From NCBI GenBank assembly GCA_023228125.1, contig JALOBT010000034.1, forward strand, positions 1-27,997: 27,997 nt of DNA. The letters run 5' to 3'. Shown here one piece after another: positions 1 through 8,498 of this stretch; positions within the stretch are counted from its first letter, which is position 1; the number at the start of each line of letters is the position of its first letter. Made by a program: the position numbers and the translations under genes. This DNA comes from Candidatus Cloacimonadota bacterium (GTDB lineage Bacteria; Cloacimonadota; Cloacimonadia; Cloacimonadales; Cloacimonadaceae). Under the pieces are notes generated by a model that was not told the origin of the DNA, did no database searches, and was given only the letters and a program-made list of their open reading frames with translations.

Positions 1-109
1 TATAGCAGCGAGGCAACACCTGTTCCCATTCCGAACACAGTAGTTAAGCTTGTCTGCGCCGATGGTACTGCATGGGCAACTGTGTGGGAGAGTAGGTCGT
101 CGCCATCGC
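1..109 (+). rRNA. rrf: 5S ribosomal RNA, 5' end cut by window start
   Basis: The sequence matches the bacterial 5S pattern: the conserved CCGAACACAGTAGTTAAGC stretch (about 32-50) followed by the GATGGTACTGCATGGGCAAC arm and the closing GGGAGAGTAGGTCGTCGCC block. The 3' strand of the terminal helix ends at about 106-109. Its 5' partner (roughly 8-10 nt) is missing, so the gene began just before the window. A T-run follows at 116-122 and may belong to the operon terminator. The ORF that overlaps it on the minus strand is spurious. Confidence 0.95.
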
Positions 110-135
110 TAACGCCTTTTTTGCGTATAGTTGAA

Positions 136-170
136 GTTTTAAGGTTTTAGCGTTTTGGCGTTTTAACGTT
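136..170. repeat. Inverted piece of the AAAACGCT repeat family
   Basis: The string reads GTTTTAAGGTTTTAGCG followed by two further variant units. It is the reverse complement of the AAAACGCT units at 361-460. An almost identical GTTTTAAGGTTTTAGCG string recurs near 15275-15295 in the hydrogenase/iorAB spacer. Confidence 0.7.
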
Positions 171-360
171 GTGGCGGACTCCTGTTCCGCCCACATAGCG
201 ATCACTTGTTTTCGGGCTTTCAATCTACGCAAGTATCGGGGTTAGTCGGTAGAGATGATTCCTTTTCTATAGAACGCGGATCAAACGGATCAAACGGATC
301 ACTTGGATAAAAACGGGGCTTTTGGTTTATGGCTTACAACAGGCTGTATAACCGCCTTAT

Positions 361-460
361 CCCTAAAACGCTAAAACGCTAAAACCCTAAAACGCTAAAA
401 CGCTAAAACGCTAAAACGCCAAAACGCTAAAACGCTAAAACGCTAAAACCCTAAAACCCT
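361..460. repeat. Tandem array of 8-bp AAAACGCT units
   Basis: About a dozen consecutive units of AAAACGCT, with a few AAAACCCT and AAAACGCC variants, are packed in exact 8-bp register just downstream of the SWIM-protein gene. No ORF runs through it. Together with the inverted piece at 136-170 it could pair into a long imperfect stem. Confidence 0.9.
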
Positions 461-484
461 CTTCCGCAGGAACGGTGTCCCGCG

Positions 485-1330
485 CTACTTGTCTTGCATG
501 AGCAGGTATATCAGCTTGCTACCAGCGTTTGAGTAGGTCTTTTGCATTAACTCTATAAAATCACTATCGGAACGCCAAAAGGGAATTGCTCCCAATCTTC
601 TGATAATGGCAGCGGGGAATTGGGGTGGATCAAGAGGGTCTATTCGTCTTTCGCAGGCTTTGCCCCAAAAATCCTGAGGATCAGCACTTAGGGGCTCCAA
701 GACTTCGGCAGTCTGCACGGCCGGCTTTGCCTTGATGCCTGTGAGTTTCAGCCTTTCCAGCAAGCTATCTTTGTCAATTCCCAGCATTTTGAGGAGCAGA
801 AAGGGATTCTTATCTATTTCTTCAGCAATCAGGTACAGGATTGCCGCACTGTGTTTGCAGGGATCTCCCCAGTCCAAACAATTACAAGAAACGTGCATAT
901 CCTTATTGTACTTTGGAATCAGGAAAAGATTTAAGTTCTTCAAGAGCTCATCAAATTCTTCCGGTAGGTTATTGTTTAACAATTGAGCGACGATCATTGG
1001 CTGTGAGCCGAGCTCTTGATATATCGCCTCGATCTGCTCTGTGGAGTAAAGGGTCATGGTCACAGTAATCTGGTAGGGCTTGCCTGCGGTGCCTTGAACG
1101 CTGGCTTTTACCAGACCCGGTGCAATCTCCAGATCCTGGGTTTGCCCGCTGCGGGCATAAGATCTGGCTCTGGTTAACCTGCCGGAATCTGTCCTTGCTT
1201 CAAAATTCTCCACCCATAGTTTTGACCACCAGTTGGTGGCAAATCTGCCTCTCTTACTTTGAGTTTTGATGCCACCGCTTACCTGCTTAGGAGGCTTTTT
1301 GGGGGGATACCAATAGTCGTAGTAACTCAT
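485..1330 (-). CDS. SWIM zinc finger protein
   Basis: A 281-residue protein with a SWIM-type zinc finger (CxC...CxH) near its middle, seen as SCNCLDWGDPCKHSAAIL. SWIM fingers bind DNA or protein partners, and in bacteria such proteins are commonly encoded beside SNF2 helicases, as here. The start chosen is the ATG at 1330, giving MSYYDYW; it has GGAG six bases upstream and lies one base past the helicase stop at 1332-1334. A start 18 bases earlier (1348) is possible but lacks a ribosome-binding site. The N-terminus is rich in aromatic and basic residues (WYPPKKPPK, KRGRFATNWW). The two genes are probably co-transcribed and their products may act together. The exact function is unknown. Confidence 0.88.
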   Translation of the reverse strand: MSYYDYWYPPKKPPKQVSGGIKTQSKRGRFATNWWSKLWVENFEARTDSGRLTRARSYARSGQTQDLEIAPGLVKASVQGTAGKPYQITVTMTLYSTEQIEAIYQELGSQPMIVAQLLNNNLPEEFDELLKNLNLFLIPKYNKDMHVSCNCLDWGDPCKHSAAILYLIAEEIDKNPFLLLKMLGIDKDSLLERLKLTGIKAKPAVQTAEVLEPLSADPQDFWGKACERRIDPLDPPQFPAAIIRRLGAIPFWRSDSDFIELMQKTYSNAGSKLIYLLMQDK

Positions 1331-1331
1331 T

Positions 1332-4300
1332 TTAATCTCCGGAAACATTGTCCGAAAGCCGGATCAGCTCTCGGAAGTCATTATCGTTTAGCTTGCTTAA
1401 CCAGTTTTCTCCAGCTCCCACCAGCTTTTCGTTCAATAGTTGCTTTCGTTCAATCAATTCGTCTATCTTTTCTTCTAAGGTGCCTGATACGATGAACTTG
1501 TGCACCTGTACGTTTTTCACCTGCCCGATCCGGAAAGCCCGGTCGGTAGCCTGGTTTTCCACGGCGGGATTCCACCAGCGGTCATAGTGAATCACATGGT
1601 TGGCATTGGTAAGGTTGAGCCCGGTGCCGCCAGCCTTCAAAGAGAGCACAAAGATGCTGGGTGCATCACCCTCCCCTTGAAAACGCTCTACCAGCTTGTC
1701 GCGCTTGCCTTTGCTGAGGCTGCCATGCAAAAATAGAACTTCGGTGCCAAAGTATTCCTGTAGAGCTTGTTGCAGAATAGCACCCATCTGGGCAAACTGG
1801 GTAAAGATGAGGATTCGCTCTTTGTTTGCCATCACTTCGGTGGTGATTTCCAGCAGGCGTTGCAGTTTCCCAGAGCGTCCTGGAAGAGGCGAATTATCGC
1901 CTGCAAATTGAGCAGGGTGGTTGCAGACCTGTTTGAGGCGCAGGATGGCAGAGAGAATCAAGCCTTTGCGCTCGATCCCTTCGCTGCTACTGATTTTATC
2001 TTGAAGATCATCGGCAACTGCCTGATAGAGTGAAATTTGCTCTTTGGTCAAGGGGCAGTATTCCTTCATTTCAATCTTATCCGGCAGGTCTGCGATGATG
2101 CTTTTATCGGTTTTCAACCTGCGCAAAATGAACGGTGCCGTAATCCGCTGTAGCTTTTCTGCCGCAGCCTTGTCGTTACGGATATGGATGGGGCGATGGT
2201 AGTTTTCTCTAAAGGAATTGAGATTGCCAAGGTAGCCAGGATTCAGGAAATCCATGATAGCCCAGAGCTCGGTAGCATGATTTTCCACAGGTGTCCCCGT
2301 GAGGGCAATGCGATACTCAGCCTTGATGCTACGTGCAGCCTTGGATTGCAGGGTATCCGGATTCTTGATGTTTTGCGCTTCGTCGATGATAATGCCGGCC
2401 CATTTCACCTGCCCCAGAAACCCCAAATCGCGATGAATCAAGCCAAAGCTGGAAATAACGATATCAGCTTTTGCAGCGGCTTTGGTAAAGGCAGTTTTCT
2501 TCAGCCGATCGCTGCCATGATGAATCAGCACCTTCAGATTGGGTGTAAAACGTTCACTTTCTTTGCGCCAGTTATTCACCACGGTGGTGGGACAGACCAG
2601 CAGCACCGGCAGCTTCTGCCCTTTGTCTTTATCAGTCTGGATGAGAGCCAAAGCCTGAATGGTCTTGCCCAGGCCCATATCATCTGCCAGACAAGCCCCA
2701 AAGCCCCATTTGCGCAAATAGGCCAGCCAGGAAAATCCAAGCTGTTGATACTCCCTCAATATGCCTTTAAAGAGTTTTGGTTGAGGTAGTCTTGCAGGCT
2801 TTTCCTTTCCGGAGAGCACTCTTAGCAGCTTTTGCATCCAATCCTGATATTCCACTTTTTGAATCTCAAAACCTTTAATTCCACTTTCGGCACCCAGGGC
2901 AAGCTGAATCATGTCCTTGGCGCTCAGCTCTTTCTTTTGCTGTTTATCCAAAAAGTTGATTGCTGCATTCAATTGGGCTATGTCAATATTTATCCACTGA
3001 CCGCGCACTTTCACCAAGGGGTTTTTGAGCTTTGCCATGGCTTTAAGTTCGCTGAGGCTAAGCTCTTCATCACCCAGACAGGCAGAAAAATCAAAAGCCA
3101 GAATACTCTCCATGTTTAATAAGCCCGAGCTTTGGGACGTGGATTTGCGGGTGCTGAGTTTGATGCCAAGCTTAGCTTGTGTATTGCGCTTGATCCACCA
3201 AGTGGGGAGTAGCACATTGAATCCAGCCAGGTTCAGAGCTCCAGCGTAGGTATGTAAAAAGCTAAAGGCCAGATCTGTATCCAGCTCAAGATCGCTTTGT
3301 TTGCGGACAGTCCAGCTCTTACGTAAGGCAGGAAAGATGCCGGTAGCTTGCCCCAAGGCGTTCATTATCCATTCCGGCGAGGGGAGGCCAAAGGGTTTCA
3401 GATCTTTCTGCAGAGCCTGACTGGGCTTGAAGAATTTGGCAGCCGGGATCAGCAAGGAGGGATCAGCTTTGGGATGCAGCAGAATCTGAAGCTTCCACTT
3501 GTCGGTAGTCGTGGGTTCACAAAGCCTGAAACTCATTTTGTAATCTGAAGCGCTCATCAGGTAGATCTTGTGACTCCAGGCAGCAAGTTCGGTGGCAAAG
3601 CTGGTAAGTTCACTTTGCTTAGGCCAAATTATCCTTCTATCTTTGGCATAAAGCGCATTCAACCAGGCATCATGAACGCTTACTGCTTTGAAAACGTGGC
3701 CGGGTTCAGCAGCCATCCGAATGGCGGAATCCACCAAATTATCAAGCTGTCCACCAATGAGAGATGGATTGGGAGCTGTGGGCACTACGGCGGAACTATT
3801 GCTCATGCAGCTCACAGAATGCGGAACAGATCTGTACAGAGCCCGAAAATCGTGTTTGGAAGTATCGCTCAAAACTGGCAGCCAAAAAGCATAGTAAGTC
3901 TCTTCTTCCTGAATGATCCCGGGTAAATAGCTCTGCTCTGATACCAGATTGAAGGCCAGAGCAACGAGCCCGGCAAACCAATGGAAGGAATGGGAAAACA
4001 GCACTCCACTATCGGGGATATTGCCTTCTTTGGATAGCTGGACGATATCCACAAGGCTGCTGAAATTCAGCTCCAAGGCCGTGCAGGCAAAGGGCTGCAG
4101 CTTGGGCTGGGCTTTTCCGGAGGGTGGATCGCCGATCAGGCTGGTAGAGGGATAATGTTTGCCAGCCTTTGCCGGCAGCCAGGCTATCACCTTTTGAGTT
4201 TTGGGGCGAACAAAAGAATCACCCAAGCCCAAGGCTTTGATGGCTTTCTTCAAATCTGGCAAATGGCCGATTCTCTTGCCTTCACTCCACAAAAACGGAG

Positions 4301-4334
4301 CTCCCTGATATAGCGATATGTGTAAAACAAGCAT
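1332..4334 (-). CDS. SNF2-family DEAD/DEAH-box helicase
   Basis: A 1000-residue Swi2/Snf2-type ATPase, usual length for the bacterial HepA/SNF2 group. The first ~500 residues are a poorly conserved N-terminal region. The helicase core starts with Walker A in ADDMGLGKTIQAL (about 548-560), followed by the DEAQ box (IIIDEAQNIKNPD, about 645-657), motif III (ALTGTPVEN), and the C-terminal lobe with LKAGGTGLNLTNAN, DRWWNPAVENQATDR and RAFRIGQ (about 905-940). Such proteins move along duplex DNA and remodel protein-DNA complexes; the specific target is not evident. The ATG at 4334 is preceded by AGGGGATAAA. It is the first gene of a two-gene unit with the SWIM protein. Confidence 0.96.
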   Translation of the reverse strand: MLVLHISLYQGAPFLWSEGKRIGHLPDLKKAIKALGLGDSFVRPKTQKVIAWLPAKAGKHYPSTSLIGDPPSGKAQPKLQPFACTALELNFSSLVDIVQLSKEGNIPDSGVLFSHSFHWFAGLVALAFNLVSEQSYLPGIIQEEETYYAFWLPVLSDTSKHDFRALYRSVPHSVSCMSNSSAVVPTAPNPSLIGGQLDNLVDSAIRMAAEPGHVFKAVSVHDAWLNALYAKDRRIIWPKQSELTSFATELAAWSHKIYLMSASDYKMSFRLCEPTTTDKWKLQILLHPKADPSLLIPAAKFFKPSQALQKDLKPFGLPSPEWIMNALGQATGIFPALRKSWTVRKQSDLELDTDLAFSFLHTYAGALNLAGFNVLLPTWWIKRNTQAKLGIKLSTRKSTSQSSGLLNMESILAFDFSACLGDEELSLSELKAMAKLKNPLVKVRGQWINIDIAQLNAAINFLDKQQKKELSAKDMIQLALGAESGIKGFEIQKVEYQDWMQKLLRVLSGKEKPARLPQPKLFKGILREYQQLGFSWLAYLRKWGFGACLADDMGLGKTIQALALIQTDKDKGQKLPVLLVCPTTVVNNWRKESERFTPNLKVLIHHGSDRLKKTAFTKAAAKADIVISSFGLIHRDLGFLGQVKWAGIIIDEAQNIKNPDTLQSKAARSIKAEYRIALTGTPVENHATELWAIMDFLNPGYLGNLNSFRENYHRPIHIRNDKAAAEKLQRITAPFILRRLKTDKSIIADLPDKIEMKEYCPLTKEQISLYQAVADDLQDKISSSEGIERKGLILSAILRLKQVCNHPAQFAGDNSPLPGRSGKLQRLLEITTEVMANKERILIFTQFAQMGAILQQALQEYFGTEVLFLHGSLSKGKRDKLVERFQGEGDAPSIFVLSLKAGGTGLNLTNANHVIHYDRWWNPAVENQATDRAFRIGQVKNVQVHKFIVSGTLEEKIDELIERKQLLNEKLVGAGENWLSKLNDNDFRELIRLSDNVSGD

Positions 4335-4460
4335 TTTATCCCCTGGACTAAGTAGTGTGTATCTATAAGCAGTGCATAGCGATAAGCTGGCATAGATACT
4401 ATGACGACCATAGTCTGGACAGGTAGAATACAGTCAAATGGTTTTTTTGTGATGCACGGC

Positions 4461-4602
4461 GTAACGCTGTATTTATCCAGCCTTTACACTGTCTTCAAAC
4501 GCTGCGTCTCCAAGCTGTGTAAAGCACACTCTCAAAAGCAGATCTTGCTCGTTTCACGCACCAGCTGAAGCTGATGCAACGGCCGGATAAATCCAGCGTT
4601 AC
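4461..4602. repeat. Inverted-repeat element in the spacer
   Basis: Arms of 22 bp (4461-4482 and 4581-4602) are reverse complements with two mismatches, reading GTAACGCTG...TTTATCCAGCC and GGCCGGATAAAT...GTTAC. The right half, read on the minus strand, is clearly related to sequences near 27031-27085 and 27544-27600 (GTAACGCTG, then GGCCG, then TCAGCTTCAGCTGGTGCGT). It is therefore a member of a dispersed repeat family and not a single-gene regulatory site. Confidence 0.75.
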
Positions 4603-4621
4603 AGCAAGTGTGAATCAAAGA

Positions 4622-4650
4622 GAAAGAGCTCAGACAAGCTGAGCTCTTTC
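4622..4650 (-). terminator. Terminator of the hydrogenase operon
   Basis: A perfect 11-bp stem (GAAAGAGCTCA at 4622-4632 with TGAGCTCTTTC at 4640-4650) and a 7-nt loop lie 20 bases past the hydA stop. On the minus strand the stem is followed by TCTTTGATT, a moderately T-rich tail. This fits a Rho-independent terminator closing the twelve-gene operon. Confidence 0.75.
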
Positions 4651-4669
4651 ATTATATTAGATTGCTTTA

Positions 4670-6454
4670 TTAATGATGTTTGTGAGTAGCTTCTTCCACC
4701 ACTTGTCCGGTGCTGATGGAGCGTTTGAAGTAGTGAGTGTGCAGAAGCTTATGAGCCAATTCGGAATTTGGGGCACCCAGGAATTTCTCATAGACTTTTA
4801 GTACTTCTGGGTTATGGTGAGATTTGCGTACGGGCAGGGATCTGTCTTCTTCGTATAAGGCCAGGCCACGACGGGCACGGGAGGCAATGTCATTGCCAAA
4901 GGGCTGTCCGCCACCACCAACGCAACCGCCGGGGCAGGCCATGATTTCGATGAAGTGCCAGGGGGATTCACCCTTGGTTTTCAGGCCTTCACGAACTTGG
5001 TCCATCACCTTGCGGGCATTGCCCAGGCCGTGGGCTACGGCTACTTTGAGATCACCAAATCCGGGGATATTCACAGTGGCTTCTTTGACGCCTTCCATTC
5101 CACGTACAGCCATGATATTCACGTTTTCCAGCTCTTCGCCGGTTACGAGGGTATAGGCCGAGCGGATGGCTGCTTCCATCACGCCACCTGTGGCTCCAAA
5201 GATGGTTCCGGCACCAGTGTAAAAGCTCATGCCTTCATCCGGTTCTTCTTCGGGGATATTGGCGAAGTCTATGCCAGCTTCTTTGATCATGCGCAGAAAT
5301 TCACGGGTAGTGAGCACAAAATCCGTATCCTGGTATCCGCTATCGCTGAGTTCAGGGCGGCGGGCTTCAAACTTCTTGGCGGTACAGGGCATGATGGCTA
5401 CCGAGACTATCTTGGCAGGATCGATGCCGTGTTCATCTGCGTAATAAGTTTTGGCCAGCACACCGAACATGCTCATGGGGGATTTTGCCGTGGAAACACA
5501 ATCCGCGAGATCGGGATAGTAAGTTTCCATGAACTTAATCCAGCCAGGAGAGCAGGAGGTGATGAGTGGACGTTTGCGTCCGGCTTTCAGATTGTTTACA
5601 CACTCTGTGCCTTCTTCCATGATGGTGAGGTCGGCCGTGAAGTTTGTATCCATTACGGAATCAAAGCCGATCTTTCTGAGTGCGGCATACATCTTCTTGG
5701 GGGTGACGCTGCCAAAAGGCATGCCAAATTCTTCACCAAGAGAGACGCGGATGGAGGGGGCTTCCTGCACGATCACGTGTTTATCAGGATCCAGGATAGC
5801 ATCCCATACATCATCCAGTTCGCTTCTTTCCCGCAGCGCGCCGGTGGGGCAATACACTGTGCACTGTCCGCAAGCCACGCAAGGGCTATTATTCATGCCC
5901 AGGCCAAAGGCGGTGGTGATTTCACTATTGATACCACGATCGCTATTGGTAAGAGCGTACACGGTCTGCACTTCATTACAGACAGTGATGCAGCGTCCGC
6001 AGGAGATACATTTATTGGGGTCCCTAATGATAGCAGGAGAGCTATAATCCACTTCCTTCATCACCAGGATATTGGGCAGGGCATAAGGATCCACACCGAG
6101 GTTGTTTGCCAGGGTTTGGAGCTCGCATTTGTTATTTGCTGCACAGGTGGGGCAGACCACTTCGTGGTGCGAAAGGATCATCTCTACGAGAGTCTTTCTA
6201 TAACTGCGCAATTTCTTGCTGTTGCTGGTGATTTTCATTCCTTCTGCGACGGGTGTACAGCAGGCCCGTTTTGGAACGGGGACTCCACTGAGCTCTACCA
6301 CGCACACTCCGCAATTTGCGGTGGGCGGCAGATCCGGGTGGTAGCACAGCCGAGGGATATAAATCCCGTGTTTGTCGGCGGCTTCGATAATGGTCATATC
6401 GTCAGGAACTTCCAGATGTTGACCATCAATCCAAACGTTGACATTTTTAGCCAT
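4670..6454 (-). CDS. hydA: [FeFe]-hydrogenase catalytic subunit HydA (NAD-linked, multi-cluster)
   Basis: A 594-residue catalytic subunit, close in length to NADP-reducing HndD-type proteins. Domains in order: [2Fe-2S] ferredoxin (C37, C48, C51, C65/66); His-Cys [4Fe-4S] motif (H97, C101, C104, C110); two [4Fe-4S] motifs (C149-C159 and C192-C202); and the H-cluster domain. The three signatures are TSCSPGW (C301), MPCTAKKFE (C357) and EIMACPGGCVGGGGQP (C507, C511). It reduces protons or oxidises H2 in the cytoplasm; no signal peptide or Tat motif is seen. It is the last gene of the operon, 18 bases after the second NuoF. The first signature has Ser where the well-studied clostridial enzymes have a second Cys. 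No HydE, HydF or HydG maturase gene is in the window. Confidence 0.97.
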   Translation of the reverse strand: MAKNVNVWIDGQHLEVPDDMTIIEAADKHGIYIPRLCYHPDLPPTANCGVCVVELSGVPVPKRACCTPVAEGMKITSNSKKLRSYRKTLVEMILSHHEVVCPTCAANNKCELQTLANNLGVDPYALPNILVMKEVDYSSPAIIRDPNKCISCGRCITVCNEVQTVYALTNSDRGINSEITTAFGLGMNNSPCVACGQCTVYCPTGALRERSELDDVWDAILDPDKHVIVQEAPSIRVSLGEEFGMPFGSVTPKKMYAALRKIGFDSVMDTNFTADLTIMEEGTECVNNLKAGRKRPLITSCSPGWIKFMETYYPDLADCVSTAKSPMSMFGVLAKTYYADEHGIDPAKIVSVAIMPCTAKKFEARRPELSDSGYQDTDFVLTTREFLRMIKEAGIDFANIPEEEPDEGMSFYTGAGTIFGATGGVMEAAIRSAYTLVTGEELENVNIMAVRGMEGVKEATVNIPGFGDLKVAVAHGLGNARKVMDQVREGLKTKGESPWHFIEIMACPGGCVGGGGQPFGNDIASRARRGLALYEEDRSLPVRKSHHNPEVLKVYEKFLGAPNSELAHKLLHTHYFKRSISTGQVVEEATHKHH

Positions 6455-6472
6455 AATTCTATTCCTCTTGTC

Positions 6473-8035
6473 TTATTTTTGGGTTATCGCGATGAATTCA
6501 TCACGGAAGTTTTCGATAGCACTGCGAATCGCCATGATCGGAGATTGTCCCAGAGCGCAGAATGAAGTTTGTAGCATGGTCTCGGCAATAGTTTGCATGA
6601 GTTCTACATCTTCCATGGTGCCCTCACCTTTTTTTATCTTCGTAATCAGTTGATAAAGCTGTTGGGTACCGATTTTGCAAGGAGCGCATTGACCGCATGA
6701 TTCATGACGGAAGAAACGTAAGATGCTCCACAGCATATCGACAATGCTCTGATGTTCGTTCATCACCAGGATAGCGCCGCTGCCTAATACAGCAGAGTAT
6801 TCGTTCAGGCTGGCCAGATCCATGTTGACGTCCAGCAGTTTTTCGGAAAGGAACATGCCTGCTGCACCGCCCACGAGGGCTGCTTTGAATTTGAAGCCTT
6901 TTTTCATGCCACCAGCGTAGTCGTTGATGATGGTTCTGAGGGTGGTGCCCATATCTACTTCGCACAGTCCCGGGTAAGCCACATCGCCAAGGATGGTATA
7001 GACCTTGGTGCCAGTGCACTGTGGGGTTCCGTGTTTCATATATTCAGAGGCGCCTTGATTGATGATAAAGGGGACATTGGCCAGGGTCTCCACGTTGTTT
7101 ACCACCGTGGGAGCTTGCCAGAGGCCTTTCACACCGGGGAAGGGCGGTTTCCAGCGAGGATGGCCGCGGTTTCCTTCCAGGGATTCGATCAGGGCGGTTT
7201 CTTCTCCGCATACATAAGCTCCGGCACCGATCTTGATCTGAATATCCAGATCAAAGCCGCTTTCGAAGATGTTTGTGCCGATGATGCCGTAATTGCGGCA
7301 GTCATCGATCGCCTTTTGCAGACGCATGATGCAGAGTTTGTATTCACCGCGGATATATATATAGGTTTTGGTAGCACCGATGGCGCGGGCACAGATCATC
7401 AATCCTTCCAGGAGCTGATGAGGATCACCTTCCATGATCAGACGGTCTTTGAAAGTGCCGGGCTCGCCTTCGTCGGCATTTACCACCACATACTTTTGCT
7501 CGGCCTGCAGGGGAGCGGTAAAGCTCCACTTGATTCCAGCCGGGAATCCAGCTCCACCCCGTCCACGCAGTCCAGATTCTTTTACCTGATCGATAATGTC
7601 TTGGGGCTGCATTTTGGTGAGGGCTTTTTCCCAGGCTTCATAGCCGCCGGTGCCGATATAATCGTCTATGCTTTCCGGATCAATGATACCGGAATTGCGC
7701 AGGACTATGCGGCTGGCGTAATTGAACTTGGGACTGAATTTGCCGGCAGAATCCAGCATCAGCCGCGGAACCGGACGGCCCTTGAGGAAATGCTCCTGGA
7801 CCAATTCCGGAATATCAGCTTCTTTTAGATTCTCGTAATTGACGTTATCTGGATACACTGTGAGGCAGATGCCTTTGCCAAAAAAGCCAAGAGGACCGGT
7901 TTCCAAAAGATTGATTTCGTCGGAAAGACCGGTTTTGCTCAGCTCAGCTCTTAAGGCTTTGATAAAGACTTGCACTCCAGCAGCCAGTGAAGTTTCATTT
8001 ATGCCAATCAGCACATGGGAACGATAGTATTTCAT
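6473..8035 (-). CDS. Second NuoF/HydB-like flavoprotein with cluster-less N-terminal domain
   Basis: A 520-residue paralogue of the HydB gene upstream. The NADH/FMN core is intact: GLRGRGGAGFPAGIKW, CNADEGEPGTFKDR-type region, GAGAYVCGEETALIESLEG, and the [4Fe-4S] motif ESCGQCAPCKIG with a later Cys. The thioredoxin-fold N-terminal domain aligns residue for residue with HydB, but all four [2Fe-2S] ligands are replaced (C11 to G, C16 to S, C48 to P, C52 to F). The C-terminal two-cluster ferredoxin domain of HydB is absent. The start ATG overlaps the stop of the preceding NuoE gene as TGATG, with GGAGG upstream, so translation is coupled. It probably forms an NADH-handling dimer with that NuoE and contacts HydA or the first HydBC module; the exact role is inferred. 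Confidence 0.93.
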   Translation of the reverse strand: MKYYRSHVLIGINETSLAAGVQVFIKALRAELSKTGLSDEINLLETGPLGFFGKGICLTVYPDNVNYENLKEADIPELVQEHFLKGRPVPRLMLDSAGKFSPKFNYASRIVLRNSGIIDPESIDDYIGTGGYEAWEKALTKMQPQDIIDQVKESGLRGRGGAGFPAGIKWSFTAPLQAEQKYVVVNADEGEPGTFKDRLIMEGDPHQLLEGLMICARAIGATKTYIYIRGEYKLCIMRLQKAIDDCRNYGIIGTNIFESGFDLDIQIKIGAGAYVCGEETALIESLEGNRGHPRWKPPFPGVKGLWQAPTVVNNVETLANVPFIINQGASEYMKHGTPQCTGTKVYTILGDVAYPGLCEVDMGTTLRTIINDYAGGMKKGFKFKAALVGGAAGMFLSEKLLDVNMDLASLNEYSAVLGSGAILVMNEHQSIVDMLWSILRFFRHESCGQCAPCKIGTQQLYQLITKIKKGEGTMEDVELMQTIAETMLQTSFCALGQSPIMAIRSAIENFRDEFIAITQK

Positions 8036-8490
8036 CAGTTCCTCCCTCTGATTTTATCAATGATATCTTCGACCTTCTCTTCAGAAAGATCGCCATATAC
8101 ATCATCGTTGATCATCATCACCGGAGCGTTTCCGCACACACCCAGGCAGGCACACAGTTCCAGGGTAAAATTCCCGTCTTTTGTGGTCTCGCCCACGCCT
8201 ACACCCAACAGGGTTTTCAGCTTACGCAGGATATTGTAAGAGCCCTTGATGTAACAAGGGGGAGATTCGCAGAGGCGAATAATATTCTTCCCGCGGGGGG
8301 TGGTGGAATACATGGAGTAAAATGTAAGTACTCCATAGATATGATTTTCCGGCAGCGTGAGGTATTCAGAGATCTCATGCACCGCTTCAGAGGAAACATA
8401 ATGCTGAGGGTGAGTATCTTGAATATCGTGCAGGATGTAGATCAGGTTATCCTTGTTTGGGGCGTATTTTGCGCATATTTCTTTGTACAT
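8035..8490 (-). CDS. NuoE/HydC-like [2Fe-2S] subunit, second copy
   Basis: A 151-residue thioredoxin-like ferredoxin of the NuoE family, with all four ligands kept as CESPPC and CLGVC (CxxxxC and CxxxC). It would pass electrons between the flavin of a NuoF-type partner and the rest of the complex. It begins 8 bases after the HydB stop with a GGGGAG ribosome-binding site and overlaps the second NuoF by one base, which suggests the two are made as a pair. It is a little shorter at the N-terminus than the first NuoE copy at 11318-11800. Confidence 0.94.
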   Translation of the reverse strand: MYKEICAKYAPNKDNLIYILHDIQDTHPQHYVSSEAVHEISEYLTLPENHIYGVLTFYSMYSTTPRGKNIIRLCESPPCYIKGSYNILRKLKTLLGVGVGETTKDGNFTLELCACLGVCGNAPVMMINDDVYGDLSEEKVEDIIDKIRGRN

Positions 8491-8498
8491 ATTCTCCC

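Larger units (their letters stand above)
110..484. other. Gene-free spacer with short repeats
   Basis: I see no credible coding region between the 5S gene and the stop of the SWIM-protein gene. The stretch holds a T-run after 5S, an inverted-orientation piece of an 8-bp repeat (136-170), a GC-rich hairpin with one bulge (TGTGGCGGA at 170-178 against TCCGCCCACA at 186-195), a triplicated CGGATCAAA-type motif (279-303), and a long 8-bp tandem array (361-460). Confidence 0.6.

Noticed and set aside
44..232. 62-aa minus-strand reading frame
   Set aside because: Overlaps the 5S rRNA gene and the 8-bp repeat; the Leu/Lys-rich product comes from repeat DNA.
4398..4414. ACTATG-N5-CATAGT palindrome upstream of the SNF2 gene as an operator
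   Set aside because: Only six paired bases, and the nearby promoter match (TTGACT, 17 bases, ACTATG) is weak; kept as unproven.
4955..6565. 536-aa plus-strand reading frame opposite hydA
   Set aside because: It is the antisense shadow of hydA, whose cluster motifs are unmistakable on the minus strand.
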